Positions 7,556 to 16,209 are shown, numbered from the stretch's first letter. The stretch is DNA of 39,625 nt from Atribacteraceae bacterium (GCA_035477455.1 DATIKP010000172.1:1-39625); one strand, 5' to 3'. Notes: generated by a model not told the origin, from the letters alone. A program made the numbers and translations.

Positions 7556-8848
7556 TCAAAACGCGTACTGGGCGCTGAGGAAAATCCCGTCTCCGATGCC
7601 TGCCAGCTTGCCACCTGGAGGGCCGCTGGCAAAGGAATAGGTGAGGGAAATGTCCCAATCCGGCTGCGGTGTATAGGACACCCCGAGGGCATTGACCATG
7701 CTCCCGTCGGCCAGGCTTAGAACAGAATTAACGAACGGTTTCCACTTTCCGTCGTCGCTGGGACGCTCCGCCCGCAGGAACAGGTAAGAAGAAACGTCAT
7801 CGCCAGTTTCCTGGGGGGTACCCAGGATATAGCCCAGGTTAAGGTAGACATTGTCTTCGGTGGTATAATCGACTCCCAGAGAGGCTTTCCAGTAAGGTTG
7901 TTCAAGGACGATCTGCTCCTGTACGATCATGGTTCCGTCCGGCTGAGGTAACGATATCTGGTGGGTCCAGCGTTCCGGGAAAAAGAGGGCGACATCGCCA
8001 CGGAAGGTAGCACCGGGCAGCGCCTCGAGTTCCCCCTGGAATTCCAGACCGAGCATCTGCCGCTGTGGATACCCGAAATCAACATCGACCTGAAAGGGCA
8101 GGCCGTTCCCGGTCACCGAGGAGGTTATGGCCGTCCGGTAGGGGGTGGGATTCAGATAATACCCCCGGTAGTAGCTGAGGGCGAGATCGACACCGCCGAC
8201 TTTACCCCGAACTCTGACACCCCAAATCGGGTCCAAGAACCCGACCTCCGGCTCTCGGTATGTAAAATCGTAAACCAGATCGTCGGGACCGACTCCGAGT
8301 TGCGGGACCAAAGCCGCGGACATAAATTGCTTCTGCAGAGCTTCAGGAACCACGTTGGCCATAAAGGCAGGTTGATAGACCAACTCGAGCGACCAGACAA
8401 AATTCAGGTACCATTCCAGGTTGACGGCGGGAACCGGGATCTTCTCGCCCAGGAACCCCTCCCCGATTCCCCGGGCAAGCGGTGCGGGGTTGATCACATC
8501 CACCGGGCTCATGAGATCGCTGGCCCCCCATACCACCTGGATCCAGCCCAGCCGGAAGTCCGTCTCCTCCCAAGGAACCCCAAACCCCTTTAGGTATGCC
8601 TCCCGCCATCGAAAAAAATCAGGATCATAACCACCTTCCTCGTGCTGCAAGGTCAATGCTGTACTCAGGTAATAGTGATCAAAAATAGGCGTTTCATAAT
8701 TCAAATCCAGTTCAAGTCCGTAAGTAAGCCGACCGCCAGCCAGATCCCAGCTCGTACTTAAACTGGCTTCCCCGGTGATCGGGGAAGCCAGGACGGGAAA
8801 CACGGGTGTGATCAGGCAAAGTATCAAGATCAGGATCGAAATCGCCAT
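7556..8848 (-). CDS. Predicted outer-membrane beta-barrel protein (DUF1302-like)
   Basis: A 430-residue secreted protein. The N-terminal signal peptide (MAISILILILCLITPVFPVLA, cleaved near ASP) is followed by alternating strands rich in Tyr, Trp and Gly (for example GGRLTYGLELDLNYETP and DNVYLNLGYILGTPQ) and the chain ends in SAQYAF, with the C-terminal Phe recognised by the BAM machinery. I prefer the ATG at 8848 with AGAGGA 7 nt upstream over the ATG at 8863. The arrangement RND exporter, LolA-like protein and barrel protein recurs in anaerobic diderms; a role as outer-membrane partner of the exporter is an inference. Similarity to DUF1302 is a judgement from general appearance, not a search. 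Confidence 0.78.
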   Translation of the reverse strand: MAISILILILCLITPVFPVLASPITGEASLSTSWDLAGGRLTYGLELDLNYETPIFDHYYLSTALTLQHEEGGYDPDFFRWREAYLKGFGVPWEETDFRLGWIQVVWGASDLMSPVDVINPAPLARGIGEGFLGEKIPVPAVNLEWYLNFVWSLELVYQPAFMANVVPEALQKQFMSAALVPQLGVGPDDLVYDFTYREPEVGFLDPIWGVRVRGKVGGVDLALSYYRGYYLNPTPYRTAITSSVTGNGLPFQVDVDFGYPQRQMLGLEFQGELEALPGATFRGDVALFFPERWTHQISLPQPDGTMIVQEQIVLEQPYWKASLGVDYTTEDNVYLNLGYILGTPQETGDDVSSYLFLRAERPSDDGKWKPFVNSVLSLADGSMVNALGVSYTPQPDWDISLTYSFASGPPGGKLAGIGDGIFLSAQYAF

Positions 8849-8873
8849 CCGGCATCCTCTCATTGGCTTCGTC

Positions 8874-9644
8874 TCACAGTTCCGGACGCTGAATGGTCCG
8901 AACGCTGAAAAAACCGGCCGGAAGAGTAATGTTCTCCTCGACCTCGCCCATATTCATGAGGGTTTTTGTGTTTTCCTTTACATCCGTCAGGCTGAGTTTC
9001 TTGAACCGGTTGGTTCCGTCATCTCTAACTTCGATCTCATGAATCTCCAGAACCCTCCAGAGAGCTCCCTCCAAATCATAAAACTCCATCTTCCTCAGAT
9101 AAAATTTCTCCCGATCCACTGTCATCACCTGCTTTGAGTACTCGCTCTCTTCATCCAGCGGGATCAGTGCGAGGTAATAATTCTGCTCGTCTTCGCCGAT
9201 GAGGGTGTAGTTGAAATCCTCCCGTTGGAAGGCCATGCCGCCGACATCCTCGTAGGTAAAATCCGTGCCGGCGAAAGTCTCCTGCCGACCGGCCCCCGCG
9301 ATCCGGCGCACCCGGCGGAAGGCGGGCATGAACAGGTAGATCTGGTCCCCGTCGTTGAGGCTCAAAAGAGTGATGTCCCGCACGCTGGCCGGACTGAGAA
9401 AGCGAAAGATGCTGGAGGTCGTATCATCCCCCTCCTCTTGGGAAAACATGATCATTTCCCGTTTTTCCTCGTTACCCCGGGCGTCAACCACAATCAGGGA
9501 GCCGGTGGACCGGGACGTCTCGATGTCCGGCTGCCGGGCCTCCATCTCGTCAAAAATCTGGTCGGCGGTCATGGCCAGAGTCGGGAGCGTCAGGATCGCC
9601 ATAGTCAACAGAAAGAGAATAGAAAAAACCAGGGTTCTTCTCAT
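8874..9644 (-). CDS. Outer membrane lipoprotein-sorting protein-like (LolA/LolB superfamily), periplasmic
   Basis: A 256-residue exported protein with a signal peptide (residues 1-24, MRRTLVFSILFLLTMAILTL then ALA-type cleavage). The mature part resembles the RND-associated LolA-like family: an ADQIFDEMEARQPD helix, an F-R-F-L-S-P-A-S segment, an IYLFMPAFRRVRRIAGAGRQETFAGTD-type central region (about residues 102-127) and an FTYEDVGG motif. Family members form a half-open beta barrel that binds lipid. The start codon overlaps the exporter stop (ATGA), so translation is coupled. Its likely job is to carry the hydrophobic substrate of the exporter through the periplasm (inference). No lipobox is seen, so it is soluble. 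Confidence 0.82.
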   Translation of the reverse strand: MRRTLVFSILFLLTMAILTLPTLAMTADQIFDEMEARQPDIETSRSTGSLIVVDARGNEEKREMIMFSQEEGDDTTSSIFRFLSPASVRDITLLSLNDGDQIYLFMPAFRRVRRIAGAGRQETFAGTDFTYEDVGGMAFQREDFNYTLIGEDEQNYYLALIPLDEESEYSKQVMTVDREKFYLRKMEFYDLEGALWRVLEIHEIEVRDDGTNRFKKLSLTDVKENTKTLMNMGEVEENITLPAGFFSVRTIQRPEL

Positions 9645-12427
9645 ACCGTTGTTCCTCCTTTGTTTTTAAATGAATTTTTAAAAATCTTTTCCTCCGCCTG
9701 CAGGATCATGGGTAATAAAAACATGGTGAAAACGACACTGAGGAGAAGGACGGTGGCCATCAGTGCGCCGAAAACCCGCAGCATATGAATGCTCGAGGCG
9801 GCCATAACGTAGATTCCACCCGCCACCGCCACCGCATTGAGAAAAATTCCCCGCCCGGTCCGGGTGATGGCGATATGAATAGCTTCGGAGGGGCGCTTGT
9901 TCTGTTCGGCGTACCAGCGAGTCAGAAAATGGATGGTATAGTCGACGCCCGCCCCAATGGCGATGCTGGCCACCATCAGGGTGGCGACGTTGAGGGGGAT
10001 ACGGAAGTGGCCCATCAACCCGAAGGAGGCAAAGACCGTCAAAGCGATGGGAGTCATGGCGATAATCGCTCTCCTCCAGGAACGGAGCTGCAGCAGAAGT
10101 AGACCGAAAACTACGACAAACGCCAAGACGATGCTTTGGGATTGCTGGTCGAAGAGTTTTCCGGTGATATAGTTATTGATGATCGAGCTGCCGGTCACCC
10201 GGTAATCGATGACCAAGTCGCCGTTATCGTCGGGAATGTACACGACCTCGTCCAGAATTTGGAAGAACACGAAATCGTATGTATCATCGAATTCATGTCC
10301 GGTCATTTCCGCTACCCGATCCCGCAGGGCCGCCACTTTTCGGGAGGCAGCCACCCGCTCCGAGGCAAAATGCAGGGTGTCCTCCAAATACCAGGCATCG
10401 TCAGCGGATAGATCCAGCTCGCTGGTCAGGACGCCTGCGAGCGTTCGGTTTTCGTTCTCCCGGTAATAAGCCAGCAAGGCATCCACCACTTCTTCGGCGG
10501 TCAGCCCAAGGTCCTCGATTTCGAGCAGAACGTAGCGGGTGATTTCCCGGGCAAAGATTGGGTCCTCCCCGTAAAAACTCTCGACCGGTTCCTCGAGAAC
10601 CTCCCGGACGATCGCAGCCAACCGGTTCTGATCCGGAGGATTCAAGCCGAAGATAGCCAGATCCTGAACGATCGTTTCGACTAAAGCGTTTCTCGCCTGT
10701 TCTTCTTCGACCGGCGCCATCCTAAACCGCCGGGGACGTTCCGCGAGGAACTGCCGGAACGCGATGATTTCCTCTTCAAGAAGCTGGGACGAGGTTTCCG
10801 CCGCCCGAAAGTTGATAAGCACCCGGGACTCGTCAGCGGAGATCTGGTCCTGTACATAACTGTTATCGGCAACGAAAAACCAGAGGTTGTCGACCTTGTC
10901 CCGGGTGTCCGGGAGCGCCCGCCAGCCCTCGATCGCTTCATTGAGGTCCATGACCAGACCGGCGACGGAGGAGGCATCCTGAAAAGCGTTGAAACGGTTG
11001 GCATAACGGCTGATCCGGACCATTTCCCGCAGGACCTGGGGATGACGGATGGAGTCCGTGGTGAGGTGCAGGTAGTTGATGGATGTCCCTCCAAAACGTT
11101 CTTCGAAATAATCGAGAAGCCGGGTAATCGGATGATCTTCCCCGAGTTGGGTTTCCATGCTCATCTCCATACTGATGCGGGGAATGCCGAATCCGAGAAA
11201 TATCAAAAGGGCGATGATGACCACCAGGACGGCTCTTTTCCGCCCGGTAACCAAGCGGCTGATGCCGCTCAGCAACCGGTAAAGCGCGTCACCTTTTTTC
11301 CCCTCCTGCTGGATGAACTGACGGGGCGGGCGCTTCAGGGCAAATACCGTGTAAAAAGCGCCCAGCGAAAAGGTCGCGAAAACGAAGCCGAAGAGAATGC
11401 CCAAAGAGGAAAAGAGGCCGAAATCGGAAATCGGTTTGATCTCGGCGGTGAGAAGGGATAAAAAACCGCCCATCGTGGTGAGGGCGCTCAGGGCGATGGG
11501 AAAAAAGATGTTCCGCAGGGTGTTCTCCGCCGCCTGAGAACCCTCCAGGCGTCCGCAATCCTCGTAATACCGGTTGATAAAGTGGATGCCGTAGGCGCTC
11601 ACCAGGGCCAAAAGCATGATCGGAAGCATGGCGGAGATCATGCTCAGAGGTTCGCCCAGCGCTGCGGCGATTCCGATAGTAACGAGGGAAGCAAAGCCGG
11701 CGATGAAAACCGGCAACAAAACCCCCTGGATCGAGCGGAAACCGAGATAGAGGATAACCAAAAGCGCCAGCGTCGCCAGCGGGGTCAGGTTCATCATGTT
11801 CCGCTGGGCATCCAGAGAACTTTCCCGCTGAATGATCGGAAGGCCGAAATAGGTGATTTGGGCGTTGCCGGCCAATGGATCACAAACCTCGATGACCCGC
11901 TCGATGGCCGCGTATTCGTCCACCTCGTAGTAGAACGCCACCATGAGGATGGTAGCCCGGCCGTCTTCGGTGACCATCCGTCCCCAGATAAGTTCATCTT
12001 CTTCCAGGTCTTCCCGCAGATCTCTCGCTTCGGCGAGGGTCTGGGGAAGCACCTCCACTATATCACGTACTTCGATCCCAAACTCGGTAGTGAGCACTTG
12101 AGGCATGTTGGTCAGGGCATGGACGTTTTTCACCTCCGAAAGCCCTTCCACCGCCGTCACCATGTTCTGGACCGTGGCCAAGCTTTCCGGTGTGAACAGG
12201 TCGTCGAACTCCAGGGCGACGATCATCGATTTTCTCTGAAAACCAGCGAAGACATCTTCCAAAGAATTGAAAAAAGCCACTTCCGGATTGTGTTCCGGGA
12301 CATACTTGGTAAAATCGTCTTCGAAACGGAGATTTCTCAGGCTGAAACCGGCCCAAAGGATCAGGACGATTGTGGCGATCAAGATGATTTTCGAATAACG
12401 AACGATCAGCTGTACGAATTTGGTCAT
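9641..12427 (-). CDS. RND-superfamily transporter (MMPL/hopanoid-type)
   Basis: A 928-residue inner-membrane exporter with the duplicated RND topology: TM1 at about 14-30, a periplasmic domain (31-213), five helices at about 214-365 ending in a cytoplasmic RPPRQFIQ segment, TM7 at about 398-412, a second periplasmic domain (413-735) and a final five-helix bundle with VDYTIHFLTRWYAE. It belongs to the branch with HpnN and MmpL-like lipid exporters rather than the AcrB drug-efflux branch. The second periplasmic domain is enlarged by a helical acidic segment (LGLTAEEVVDALLAYYRENE and following). I start at the ATG at 12427 with AGGAGG 7 nt upstream; the longer frame adds 18 residues. It is the first gene of the operon. 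The proton-relay residues were not identified with certainty. Confidence 0.88.
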   Translation of the reverse strand: MTKFVQLIVRYSKIILIATIVLILWAGFSLRNLRFEDDFTKYVPEHNPEVAFFNSLEDVFAGFQRKSMIVALEFDDLFTPESLATVQNMVTAVEGLSEVKNVHALTNMPQVLTTEFGIEVRDIVEVLPQTLAEARDLREDLEEDELIWGRMVTEDGRATILMVAFYYEVDEYAAIERVIEVCDPLAGNAQITYFGLPIIQRESSLDAQRNMMNLTPLATLALLVILYLGFRSIQGVLLPVFIAGFASLVTIGIAAALGEPLSMISAMLPIMLLALVSAYGIHFINRYYEDCGRLEGSQAAENTLRNIFFPIALSALTTMGGFLSLLTAEIKPISDFGLFSSLGILFGFVFATFSLGAFYTVFALKRPPRQFIQQEGKKGDALYRLLSGISRLVTGRKRAVLVVIIALLIFLGFGIPRISMEMSMETQLGEDHPITRLLDYFEERFGGTSINYLHLTTDSIRHPQVLREMVRISRYANRFNAFQDASSVAGLVMDLNEAIEGWRALPDTRDKVDNLWFFVADNSYVQDQISADESRVLINFRAAETSSQLLEEEIIAFRQFLAERPRRFRMAPVEEEQARNALVETIVQDLAIFGLNPPDQNRLAAIVREVLEEPVESFYGEDPIFAREITRYVLLEIEDLGLTAEEVVDALLAYYRENENRTLAGVLTSELDLSADDAWYLEDTLHFASERVAASRKVAALRDRVAEMTGHEFDDTYDFVFFQILDEVVYIPDDNGDLVIDYRVTGSSIINNYITGKLFDQQSQSIVLAFVVVFGLLLLQLRSWRRAIIAMTPIALTVFASFGLMGHFRIPLNVATLMVASIAIGAGVDYTIHFLTRWYAEQNKRPSEAIHIAITRTGRGIFLNAVAVAGGIYVMAASSIHMLRVFGALMATVLLLSVVFTMFLLPMILQAEEKIFKNSFKNKGGTTV

Positions 12428-12585
12428 ATTTATTCCTCCTGCGGGTGAGACGGAGTACTTCAACAGGTTTCCTGACTCCACTCAACAGACCGACCACCGG
12501 GGTAGCCCGGTTTAGTCGAGGCAAGAATCAATATCACGCGAGCCGGAAATTGGTTCTCGCTCCGGCGGCCAGACGACATCCTGTA

Positions 12586-12619
12586 GTGGTTTTCAACTGA
12601 CCGTTCAGTCGAAAACCAC
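12586..12619. promoter_or_regulatory. 34-bp near-perfect palindrome, probable TetR operator
   Basis: The half-site GTGGTTTTC-A-ACTGA-CC is mirrored by GT-TCAGT-C-GAAAACCAC: 15 of 17 base pairs are complementary. The core ACTGACCGTTCAGT resembles operators of TetR-family repressors. Its upstream edge coincides with the expected transcription start (about 12618) of the RND operon promoter, so bound repressor would block initiation. The operon's last gene encodes a TetR protein. Confidence 0.8.
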
Positions 12620-12624
12620 CCCAC

Positions 12625-12654
12625 ATATTACAGAGTTTCCCCTTTAATAGTCAA
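12625..12654 (-). promoter_or_regulatory. Predicted promoter of the RND-LolA-barrel-TetR operon
   Basis: On the minus strand: TTGACT (12654-12649), 18-bp spacer, TAATAT (12630-12625). The -35 box lies 5 bp outside the stop codon of the upstream aroF-pheA gene, so the operon starts immediately after it. The leader to the ATG is about 190 nt. Confidence 0.6.
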
Positions 12655-12659
12655 GCGGG

Positions 12660-14552
12660 TCAACAGGTTTTTTTCCAGAGGTTCCGATAACTGCCCAGGA
12701 TGCGGATAAAAGCGGTGGTCTGTCCCAGTTCGGTAAGCATCACTTTAAACCGTTCTTCGACCAGATTTCCTTCCCAATCAGCGTAAAACAGGTATTCCCA
12801 GGGCTTGCCGGGAAACGGCCGGGATTCGAGTTTCAAAAGGTTCACTTCGTAACGGGCGAAAACCTGTAGGACTTCAAAGAGCGCTCCGGGACGATTGGCC
12901 ACGGAAAACACACCGGACACTTTCTCCTCATCGATTGACGGCGTGAAGAACGGAGAAAGAAGGATGAAGCGGGTAAAATTCCGGGGATTGTCTTCGATTT
13001 CCTCGGCGACCAACTCCAGCCGGTATTTGGCGATAGCCTCTTCGCCCGCGATGCAGCCTCCCCCTACACCGTACTCCCCCGCTCGTCGGGCGGCCTCCTC
13101 GGTATTCCCCACGTTCATGATTCTTACTTCCTGCCGGCTTTCCAGGAACCGCCCACACTGGGCAAACCCTTGGGGATGGGCAAAAATAATCTGCAGTGCT
13201 TCCGTCCGGGTTCCGGGATATACTCCTAAATGCTGGGCAACCCGAACAAAACGCTCTCCAACGATAAACAGGTCAGGATACTCCAGAAGTAAATCGAAAT
13301 TCGCGTGGATGCTTCCGGTGATGGTATTTTCGAGCGGAACCAGCCCCAAACTGACCGACCGGTCCTTCACTCGCTCGAACACTTCCCGAAAGGTTTGACA
13401 AGGCTTGAATTCCACATCTTTTCCAAAGGTGCGCCGGGCGACCAAAGAACTAAACGATCCGGGATTACCCAGATGAGCGACCCTAAGGGGTTGGACAGGC
13501 GTACCAGAAGCTTCTCCGGCTGGAAGGTTCCTTTGCGGCCAGGCTTCTCTGCGCAGTTCTTTGCCAACCAGAACACCAATCACAGCCAGGTCGTTGATCA
13601 GCCGCCGGAACTGTTCCGGATATAAGCTCTGCGGTCCGTCGGAAAGCGCCTTGTCCGGTTCGGAATGTACTTCGACCATAACTCCATGAGCGCCGCAGGC
13701 AACCGCCGCCCGGGCCATCGGGATGACCTTTTCCCGCAGTCCAGTTCCGTGGCTGGGATCAACCACCACCGGCAAATGACTCAGGTCCTGAACTACGGAG
13801 ATCGCCGTCAGGTCCAGAGTATTCCGGGTCAGCCGCTCGATGGTCCGAATACCTCGTTCACACAGGATCACCGAAAAATTTCCCAGGCTCAGGACATATT
13901 CGGCAGCCAGCAGCAAATCCTCGATAGTCGCGGACAGGCCTCGTTTCAACAACACCGGTTTCCCCAAGCGGCCGACCGCCTTCAACAACTCAAAGTTTTG
14001 CATGTTACGGGCACCGATCTGGATACAATCAGCATATCGCGCGACAATCGCCGCGTTTTCCGGGCTGGTGGCTTCGGTGACTACCGGAATAGCGAAAGCT
14101 TCCCGGGCTTGCGCTAAAATCTCCAAGCCACTTTCCCCCAGGCCCTGAAAACTGTAGGGCGAAGTACGGGGTTTAAAGGCCCCCCCTCTCAGGAGATGAG
14201 CGCCGGAGCGCTTGACTGTCTCGGCGATACGGAACAGCTGGTCACGGGACTCCACCGCACAGGGTCCGGCAATAACCACCAGATTGTCCCGCCCGATCTC
14301 CACACCACCCACCTGGACTACACTGCCTTCAGGCCGGAATGAGCGATGGGCCAGCTGATAAGGTGTCGGGACGTCGATAATCCGCGCAACCGGTTCCTGG
14401 AAGATTTCCTCGGGCCGGGGAACCGGCTTCTCGGTCACGAGCAAGGTCGAGTCCAGGTCGATCCAGCAGGGAAGTAAGTGCAACGACGATGCCCGTTGCA
14501 GGATGGCTTCCTTCCCGGACTGATCATATTTGTTTCGAAACACCACGATCAT
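12660..14552 (-). CDS. DAHP synthase fused to prephenate dehydratase with ACT domain
   Basis: A 630-residue bifunctional protein. Residues 1-75 form a ferredoxin-like regulatory domain as in Thermotoga-type DAHP synthase. Residues 76-335 are the DAHP synthase barrel (phosphoenolpyruvate + erythrose 4-phosphate), with KPRTSPYSFQGLG (127-139), GARNMQNFELL (180-190), the CERGIRT loop, the metal-binding DPSHGTG (265-271) and VEVHSEPDKALSDG (293-306). A linker (336-354) leads to prephenate dehydratase (355-530) with PLENTITGSIHANFDLLL and the catalytic TRF (527-529). An ACT domain (about 545-625) holds the ESRP phenylalanine motif (576-579). No chorismate mutase domain is present. There is no frameshift or stop between the parts. 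The fusion suggests joint feedback control by phenylalanine (inference). The start codon follows aaggag. Confidence 0.93.
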   Translation of the reverse strand: MIVVFRNKYDQSGKEAILQRASSLHLLPCWIDLDSTLLVTEKPVPRPEEIFQEPVARIIDVPTPYQLAHRSFRPEGSVVQVGGVEIGRDNLVVIAGPCAVESRDQLFRIAETVKRSGAHLLRGGAFKPRTSPYSFQGLGESGLEILAQAREAFAIPVVTEATSPENAAIVARYADCIQIGARNMQNFELLKAVGRLGKPVLLKRGLSATIEDLLLAAEYVLSLGNFSVILCERGIRTIERLTRNTLDLTAISVVQDLSHLPVVVDPSHGTGLREKVIPMARAAVACGAHGVMVEVHSEPDKALSDGPQSLYPEQFRRLINDLAVIGVLVGKELRREAWPQRNLPAGEASGTPVQPLRVAHLGNPGSFSSLVARRTFGKDVEFKPCQTFREVFERVKDRSVSLGLVPLENTITGSIHANFDLLLEYPDLFIVGERFVRVAQHLGVYPGTRTEALQIIFAHPQGFAQCGRFLESRQEVRIMNVGNTEEAARRAGEYGVGGGCIAGEEAIAKYRLELVAEEIEDNPRNFTRFILLSPFFTPSIDEEKVSGVFSVANRPGALFEVLQVFARYEVNLLKLESRPFPGKPWEYLFYADWEGNLVEERFKVMLTELGQTTAFIRILGSYRNLWKKTC

Positions 14553-14612
14553 AAGCGGTTGCTCCTTATCTATACAGGATAGAGAGGATTAACCTGTCAG
14601 GCGGTCAGGAGA

Positions 14613-14642
14613 TTTATAACAGGTTTACAATGCCTTCCTCAA
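14613..14642 (-). promoter_or_regulatory. Possible promoter for the DAHP synthase fusion gene
   Basis: Minus strand: TTGAGG (14642-14637), 18-bp spacer, TATAAA (14618-14613). A 7-bp inverted repeat, AACCTGT (14591-14597) and ACAGGTT (14620-14626), spans the predicted start site and could be an operator or leader stem. No T-box or Trp/Phe leader peptide is apparent. Confidence 0.4.
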
Positions 14643-14677
14643 ATCTGAGTGGAGTGCTACAAAAATACTGATTTCCC

Positions 14678-14706
14678 GTGACAAAGTCAAGTAATTGAGC
14701 TATAAT
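14678..14706 (+). promoter_or_regulatory. Predicted promoter for mgtE
   Basis: GTGACA (14678-14683), 17-bp spacer, perfect TATAAT (14701-14706). Transcription would start near 14713, about 130 nt upstream of the mgtE ATG. Confidence 0.6.
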
Positions 14707-14719
14707 CCCAGGAAGGCTT

Positions 14720-14745
14720 CCGTGAGGGAATCCCTCAGGTTTTTT
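14720..14745 (+). terminator. Intrinsic terminator-like hairpin in the mgtE leader
   Basis: CC-TGAGGG, AAT loop, CCCTCA-GG (with one bulged G) is followed at once by six T's (14740-14745). It lies between the mgtE promoter and its start codon and points toward mgtE. Just upstream, GGAAGGCTTCC (14711-14721) can form a small hairpin that shares two bases with the terminator stem. It could be an attenuator. Confidence 0.55.
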
Positions 14746-14843
14746 GCATGACACTCGGACAGCACGCTGCATTTTCAGAGAAATTTGCCACTTGCTTCCG
14801 ATCGGACACTGGACTTGCACCCACTTTTTAGAAGGTGATCGGC

Positions 14844-16205
14844 ATGGAACCAGGAGTGAATATCGATCTTGAACTACTAATCCGGGAATTTTCCGAGCTG
14901 GTTGAAAAAGGTTCTCTGGCGAAAATTAAAACCCGTATTCGGGAGATTCACCCAGCCGATATCGCTGAGATTATCACCAATCTGGATCGGAAAGACCAAG
15001 TCGTGCTCTTTCGGCTCCTATCCAAAAACACCGCCATTGAGGTTTTCGAGCGGATTGACTTGGTCCAGCAGGAAAATCTCCTTTCCCACTTTACCGACGA
15101 TAAGGTCTCAGAAATCCTAAACCAGATGTCGGCCGACGACCGGACAGAACTCCTCGATGAACTCCCGGCCAAAGTGGTCCGCAAGCTTTTACCCCTCCTG
15201 AGCAATGAACAGCGGGCTATTGCCTCACTCCTTCTGGGGTATCCCGAAAACAGCGCTGGACGGATCATGAACCCCCAGTTCATCGACCTCAAGGAATACC
15301 AGACCGTCTCACAAGCCATCGAACGGATCAGAAAGATTGCTCCTCCGGAAGAACTGACCTATATCGCTTACGTCATCGATGGGGAAAGGCATCTGATCGG
15401 TTCAGTCACTCTCCGAAAGTTGATTCTGGCTGATCCCGCAGCGCTGATCCGAGATATCATGAACAGGGAAGTGGTCTCCACTCACACGGACAGCGACCAG
15501 GAAAGCGTCGTCAGGACCATCCAGCGCTATGACCTTTTGGCCGCTCCGGTGACGGACCGGGAAAACCGCCTGGTCGGCGTGGTGACCGTCGACGACGCCA
15601 TGGACATCATTGAGGAGGAGGCCACCGAGGACATTCACCGGCTGGCCGCTATAAAAACCACCGAGGACGAATACCTGCGTTCGGGGGTCTGGCAGCGGGT
15701 CAAGAACCGGTTCGTCTGGCTCGCGCTTCTTCTGATGGGCGGGACCGTGGCCAGCTTTATCATCCAGAACTATGAAGGCTTCCTTCAAACCGTGATCGCC
15801 CTGGCCTTTTTCATTCCCGTACTAATCGACACAGGGGGGAATGTCGGCAGCCAGTCCACCGCGGTCATGGTTCGTGGATTAGCGTTACAGAATATCGACC
15901 GGAAAAACTTTCTGAAAATGATCTTGACCGAAGGGTTGATCGGGGGAATCCTGGGAATCCTGCTGGCCCTGATCGGCTTCCTCCGGGCTGCCCTGCTTGG
16001 GGAGGGATATTTGATCGGCATCGTGGTCGGTCTTTCCCTCTGGGTGATCGTGATTTTCTCGAATCTCCTTGGTCTTCTCCTTCCCCTGGTCCTGAAAAAA
16101 ATGAAATTCGATCCGGCCCTGTCCGCCACCCCGGTGATTACCACCATCGTGGACGTGGTCGGAGTCGCTATCTATTTCCAGATCGCTCGGATACTGTTGA
16201 CCTGA
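14844..16205 (+). CDS. mgtE: Magnesium channel/transporter MgtE
   Basis: A 453-residue inner-membrane magnesium channel. The N-terminal MgtE_N superhelical domain (roughly residues 10-130: IREIHPADIAEIITNLD, LSHFTDDKVSEILNQMSADDRTELLDELP) is followed by two CBS domains (roughly 135-255) that sense cytoplasmic magnesium, a connecting helix, and five membrane helices. The pore signature PVLIDTGGNVGSQSTAVMVRGLA is intact. The ATG at 14844 has AAGGTG 6 nt upstream; the in-frame GTG at 14835 overlaps that site and is unlikely. The gene ends 4 bp from the end of the convergent reductase gene. A terminator-like structure in its leader may control expression. Confidence 0.95.
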   Translation: MEPGVNIDLELLIREFSELVEKGSLAKIKTRIREIHPADIAEIITNLDRKDQVVLFRLLSKNTAIEVFERIDLVQQENLLSHFTDDKVSEILNQMSADDRTELLDELPAKVVRKLLPLLSNEQRAIASLLLGYPENSAGRIMNPQFIDLKEYQTVSQAIERIRKIAPPEELTYIAYVIDGERHLIGSVTLRKLILADPAALIRDIMNREVVSTHTDSDQESVVRTIQRYDLLAAPVTDRENRLVGVVTVDDAMDIIEEEATEDIHRLAAIKTTEDEYLRSGVWQRVKNRFVWLALLLMGGTVASFIIQNYEGFLQTVIALAFFIPVLIDTGGNVGSQSTAVMVRGLALQNIDRKNFLKMILTEGLIGGILGILLALIGFLRAALLGEGYLIGIVVGLSLWVIVIFSNLLGLLLPLVLKKMKFDPALSATPVITTIVDVVGVAIYFQIARILLT

Positions 16206-16209
16206 TTTT

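Noticed and set aside
11582-12448. 288-codon open frame on the plus strand
   Set aside because: It is antisense to the RND exporter; its composition (many His, Gln, Arg) is that of a shadow frame and there is no ribosome site.
14614-14820. 68-codon frame on the minus strand between the DAHP synthase fusion and mgtE
   Set aside because: It overlaps both predicted promoters and the leader terminator, and has no ribosome site or protein-like pattern.
14707-14843. M-box magnesium riboswitch in the mgtE leader
   Set aside because: The conserved M-box sequences are absent and the leader is too short before the terminator.
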